A stretch of 8,581 nucleotides of DNA. It comes from an uncultured Leptolyngbya sp. Its GTDB lineage: Bacteria > Cyanobacteriota > Cyanobacteriia > Phormidesmidales > Phormidesmidaceae. The DNA lies in assembly GCA_937899365.1 (NCBI GenBank), contig CALBPH010000530.1, positions 1 to 8,581 on the forward strand, read 5' to 3'. Under the pieces are notes generated by a model, which was given only the letters and a program-made list of their open reading frames with translations, ran no database searches and was not told the origin of the DNA. Shown piece by piece: positions 6,081-8,581 of this stretch (the first letter of the stretch is position 1; each line of letters begins with the position of its first letter). A program made the translations under genes and the position numbers.

Positions 6081-6999
6081 AGCTGGCAGCCTCCTCTGGG
6101 CTTAGGGGCGTAAATAATCCTTTGGCCTCCAATGTGTCAACGATGGTGCCACCAGTATTAGTCATTAAGGCTTTCAGCAACTGTAGACGCTGATGGCTAT
6201 GGGTTACCGTGTCTAGCTGCTGAAGAATCTTGATCCGCTGGGGGCGAGAGAGGTGGCCGAGTTGGGTTGCGATCGCACCCATCACCCGCTGGGGTCCCAC
6301 TCGCACCATCTGCAAAAACGTAGCTAAACAGTCCACAATGGTCACCTGGCTACTAGACGACACCTGAGCCTGACTAAACAACATCACCCCTGTGCCATGG
6401 TGCCGCGACTCGGCCTGCAAAAAACTCTGAAACAAGCGCCTTAGTCCTTGGTCACTGCAGTCCTTGGCCAAACTGCGATAATGGGTTAGGCCCCATCCCT
6501 CTAACACCACCTGTAATACAAATAGGAGCACTAATTTATCAGCGCTTTCTACAATTTCAGCCAGCAGCTGTAAAAAGGGATCGGCAGCAATCTTCTCCAT
6601 ATCGGATTTAGCATAGGGCTGAAGCTGAGCAAGATGCATTGTCTCATCTGCGCCAAACAAGCTATAGAGCATCCGTTCCTGGCTGCTGTCAGCCATCAGC
6701 ACCATCTTGGCCATATAGCCCACCCCCGCCTGCTCAATGGCTAGGGACTCATGCAACAACCCCTGATTTAGCTGACATAAAATCTCTTGTTGTTCCCGCT
6801 CACTAGCTCCTTGAAAGATCGACACCCGATCTAAGCCAAAGTAGGCTGCTCCCCAGTAAATGGGAGATTCTTCAAAAACTGGGACATCGGACAGATCGCA
6901 AGATTGCAAAGCCGCTGCCAACACTCGGTTTATTTTATTGTCCGCCGCTAGTTCTGGCAGCTCAAAACCCGATACTGGAGAAGATTGTTTCATCATCAT
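6073..6999 (-). CDS. Ferritin-like diiron oxygenase-type protein
   Basis: A 308-residue helical protein. In numbering from the ATG at 6999, putative diiron ligands are Glu84 or Glu89 (HESLAIEQ), E119-TM-H122 (ADETMH), Glu167 (LEGWGLTHY) and E197-SR-H200 (AESRHH). This E...ExxH...E...ExxH pattern, with about 30 residues between first and second ligand and between third and fourth, is that of ferritin-like four-helix bundles. The spacing is close to cyanobacterial aldehyde deformylating oxygenase, but the protein is longer and otherwise unlike it. The same pattern is reported for CylC-type cyanobacterial halogenases, so hydroxylation, N-oxidation or halogenation are all possible. The start has three tandem ATGs (6999, 6996, 6993). 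GGAG nine bases before the first favours 6999, which overlaps the Rieske stop as ATGA. The next diiron gene overlaps its end by eight bases, suggesting a functional pair. Confidence 0.7.
   Translation of the reverse strand: MMMKQSSPVSGFELPELAADNKINRVLAAALQSCDLSDVPVFEESPIYWGAAYFGLDRVSIFQGASEREQQEILCQLNQGLLHESLAIEQAGVGYMAKMVLMADSSQERMLYSLFGADETMHLAQLQPYAKSDMEKIAADPFLQLLAEIVESADKLVLLFVLQVVLEGWGLTHYRSLAKDCSDQGLRRLFQSFLQAESRHHGTGVMLFSQAQVSSSSQVTIVDCLATFLQMVRVGPQRVMGAIATQLGHLSRPQRIKILQQLDTVTHSHQRLQLLKALMTNTGGTIVDTLEAKGLFTPLSPEEAASYG
6090..6097 (-). promoter_or_regulatory. Strong Shine-Dalgarno of the AurF-like gene
   Basis: AGAGGAGG on the minus strand, nine bases before the ATG at 6080 and inside the 3' end of the ferritin-like gene. 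It is the strongest ribosome site in the window and suggests this protein is made in relatively large amount. Confidence 0.75.
6269..6276. repeat. HIP1 octamer GCGATCGC
   Basis: HIP1 copy inside the ferritin-like gene (encoding MGAIAT), showing that this gene shares the cyanobacterial signature of its neighbours and is not obviously a recent arrival from another phylum. Confidence 0.85.
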
Positions 7000-8006
7000 A
7001 CCGCGCGACTCCAATCACCCCAGTTCAATGCATTCTGTCGATTAACATGGCGGACAAATTGCAAGATCGACCGATCCGCCTGTAGGGGGGTCTTAAAATC
7101 AAACCGAATTCCTTCAAATACTTGAATGTCACCGGTTGCAAAGTAAGCAGCCACCTGCCGCGTAATCCATAGCACCAAAGGGTTAACCAACCGTCTGCCA
7201 ACACGTTTTGGGGTCACCAACATCGTCCACCCCTCGGTGCGTTCCCCCGGCATGGGTCGTAAAGCAAACATAATATGAAAATGGAAAAAGTCTGGCCCTA
7301 GGGTGACTGTTCCGGTGCTGCCATACCAGTAGCACATTTTATAGGTAACTTCGTTGCGATACAGGGGCCGGATTAGCTTTACAAACCGAGAGGCCTCTCC
7401 CCCACGGGTAACATTGTCTAAACATAGGGCATGGTCATTCAGGGCTACCGCCTTAAACTTCACCTCTAAAGGGAGATTATGCACTGAGTTAAAGTGGTGG
7501 GCATCAATGGCATTGATCATCAACACATTCGGGTGACAATTGCGCTCAAAGCGGTAGCTCAGGGCGACATCACAGTCCACAGCAGCAAGCTCAGGCACAT
7601 AGGGAGGCGGATATTTGGGCTCTTTCCCCGTCCAAACCCAAATCATGCCGTAGTGTTCGGCCGTAGGCCATGCCTGAATCTTAGCCTCGGCCATAACCTG
7701 ATCGTGTTGACCACAGGCCGGAATATCAACACACTGGCCCCGATGGTCAAACTGCCAGTGGTGGAGCGGACAACAAAGATGAGTGCCCTGCACGTTGCCC
7801 TGGGCTAACGCTGCCCCCATATGGGGACAATGACCATCCAATGCGACAACTTTTTTTTGCGCAGTGCGATAGAGCACTAACTCTCTTCCCATCAGGGTAA
7901 GTGGTTTTGCCTGCGACACTTTTAGCTCATGGCAGGGCATCGCCCAATACCATCCTTCAACAAACCGGTTGAGACGGTTAAAGACAGAATGCTGTTCTTG
8001 TTTCAT
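6996..8006 (-). CDS. KshA-like Rieske non-heme iron oxygenase (first in operon)
   Basis: A 336-residue protein from the ATG at 8006. I chose this start because it forms an ATGA overlap with the upstream stop; an in-frame GTG at 8033 would add nine residues. Rieske ligands are C60-P-H62-MG and C79-PL-H82-HW. The mononuclear iron site is N165-AID168-AH-H171-FNSV-H176, and Asp293 (GDIQVFEGIRF) is the likely third ligand. The Rieske domain pattern and the following IP...AW...YGMIWVW resemble KshA/DAF-36-type steroid oxygenases. It is a paralogue of the gene at 3697-4863 but ends soon after the shared VRHVNR stretch, with no polar tail. It has no transmembrane anchor, so it is probably cytoplasmic, acting as a trimer like its relatives. 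Electrons probably come from the ferredoxin encoded at 3377-3691. Its stop overlaps the ferritin-like start. The substrate is unknown. Confidence 0.9.
   Translation of the reverse strand: MKQEQHSVFNRLNRFVEGWYWAMPCHELKVSQAKPLTLMGRELVLYRTAQKKVVALDGHCPHMGAALAQGNVQGTHLCCPLHHWQFDHRGQCVDIPACGQHDQVMAEAKIQAWPTAEHYGMIWVWTGKEPKYPPPYVPELAAVDCDVALSYRFERNCHPNVLMINAIDAHHFNSVHNLPLEVKFKAVALNDHALCLDNVTRGGEASRFVKLIRPLYRNEVTYKMCYWYGSTGTVTLGPDFFHFHIMFALRPMPGERTEGWTMLVTPKRVGRRLVNPLVLWITRQVAAYFATGDIQVFEGIRFDFKTPLQADRSILQFVRHVNRQNALNWGDWSRAV
7009..7012 (-). promoter_or_regulatory. Shine-Dalgarno of the ferritin-like gene
   Basis: GGAG on the minus strand, nine bases before the first of three tandem ATG codons (6999). 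It favours that ATG over an in-frame TTG at 7014, which would overlap the site. Confidence 0.5.
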
Positions 8007-8581
8007 GCCGCTGTACAACTGCGACCAAACCACATCCGTCGACCGGCTGCCGTCAGGATCTCAGCACAAAATTCCGTCAAACACACTAGCTCATCGCCCT
8101 GGCCATGGGCTGGGTTAACCTGCTCAAAAAAGTGAATGTGGGGATCGGAGTATCGCTCGGGAGGGATCGTCCCCAGCACGGTCGATAGCTGCTGGGGATG
8201 GGCGAAGCGCACAATGCCGGAGCCCACATCATAGGCATCGCCAAACTGTTGTTGCGCCAAATAATCCATCAGTTCTTGCATGGGTTCGGGGGTGACCTGA
8301 TCGTAACGGGGATAGAATGTTTGCCAGAATGTGGGCAGCAGTCGGTAGGTGCGAAACCCTGATGAGATCAATAGCCAAAATAAACGCTGATTCGGGCGAC
8401 GCAGCTGATTAATTGCCTGAATCCAGGCACGGGGCAGGGTGGCACTACTCCACGCCGCAGGCGCAACAATGGTGTCACCAGAGTAAACGACACTCAAGGT
8501 CTGCCCATTTACGGTGACATCATAAAGGCGCAAGGTGGAAAATCCTTGTAATTGATTAACACCGTCATGGATCAAGAGCAC
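8003..8581 (-). CDS. Uncharacterised protein, N-terminus outside window (possible acyltransferase-like fold)
   Basis: The frame is open from the window edge (a GTG at 8581 falls exactly on the edge and is not evidence of a start) to a TGA at 8003, giving at least 192 residues. Recognisable stretches are VVYSGDTIVAPAAW (about 32-45), FWLLISSGFRTYRLLPTFW (68-86) with FYPRYD (89-94), and DPHIHFFEQVNPAHGQGDELVCL (about 146-168). I recall similar segments in unannotated bacterial proteins of roughly 250-300 residues, and the central part vaguely recalls GNAT-like acyltransferases, but I cannot assign a family. There is no signal peptide or clear membrane helix in the visible part. The ATGA overlap with the Rieske gene means it is translated together with the oxygenases and probably serves the same pathway. 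Confidence 0.75.
   Translation of the reverse strand: MLLIHDGVNQLQGFSTLRLYDVTVNGQTLSVVYSGDTIVAPAAWSSATLPRAWIQAINQLRRPNQRLFWLLISSGFRTYRLLPTFWQTFYPRYDQVTPEPMQELMDYLAQQQFGDAYDVGSGIVRFAHPQQLSTVLGTIPPERYSDPHIHFFEQVNPAHGQGDELVCLTEFCAEILTAAGRRMWFGRSCTAA

Noticed and set aside
4890..6999. Naming the two diiron genes as a CylC halogenase or as aldehyde deformylating oxygenase
   Set aside because: Only ligand spacing is similar; length and surrounding sequence do not support a specific name.
6996..8033. GTG start at 8033 for the first Rieske gene
   Set aside because: The ATG at 8006 overlaps the upstream stop as ATGA, the arrangement seen again at the next junction; the extra nine residues overlap the upstream gene without a clear ribosome site.
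1..8581. tRNA, rRNA, CRISPR array, insertion sequence or transposase
   Set aside because: No cloverleaf, spaced repeats, terminal inverted repeats or transposase motifs were seen; protein-coding genes cover nearly all of the window and the largest gap is 39 bases.

Overview
The window is a slice of a cyanobacterial genome. Four copies of the octamer GCGATCGC (the HIP1 element, strongly over-represented in many cyanobacteria) occur in 8.6 kb, and the Rieske and ferredoxin enzymes would fit a photosynthetic host that can supply reduced ferredoxin. Species cannot be told from the sequence. No RNA gene, mobile element, CRISPR array, promoter or terminator was recognised.

All eleven genes lie on the minus strand, so transcription runs from 8581 down to 1. 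They are packed with 4-41 nt overlaps or gaps of at most 39 nt, so they almost certainly form one operon. It enters the window already inside a gene and leaves it inside another. In transcription order: (1) end of an uncharacterised protein (8581-8003); (2) KshA-like Rieske oxygenase (8006-6996); (3) ferritin-like diiron protein (6999-6073); (4) AurF-like diiron protein (6080-4890); (5) a second KshA-like Rieske oxygenase with a charged C-terminal tail (4863-3697); (6) [2Fe-2S] ferredoxin (3691-3377); (7) a third, differently typed Rieske oxygenase (3417-2362); (8) membrane fatty acid hydroxylase/sterol desaturase-family protein (2358-1651); (9) a 75-residue two-helix membrane protein (1611-1384); (10) membrane-anchored left-handed beta-helix acyltransferase (1400-729); (11) GH3-family adenylate-forming enzyme, C-terminus outside the window (745-1).

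The striking feature is six different non-heme iron oxygenase-type genes (three Rieske, two soluble diiron, one membrane histidine-box diiron) plus one ferredoxin, followed by two group-transfer or ligase-type genes. I infer a specialised-metabolite or lipid pathway: repeated O2-dependent oxidation of a probably hydrophobic scaffold, with electrons delivered by the ferredoxin, then acyl transfer near the membrane and acyl activation or conjugation by the GH3 enzyme. No core scaffold enzyme (PKS, NRPS, terpene cyclase) is visible, so the substrate is unknown. I do not recognise this gene order as any described pathway.
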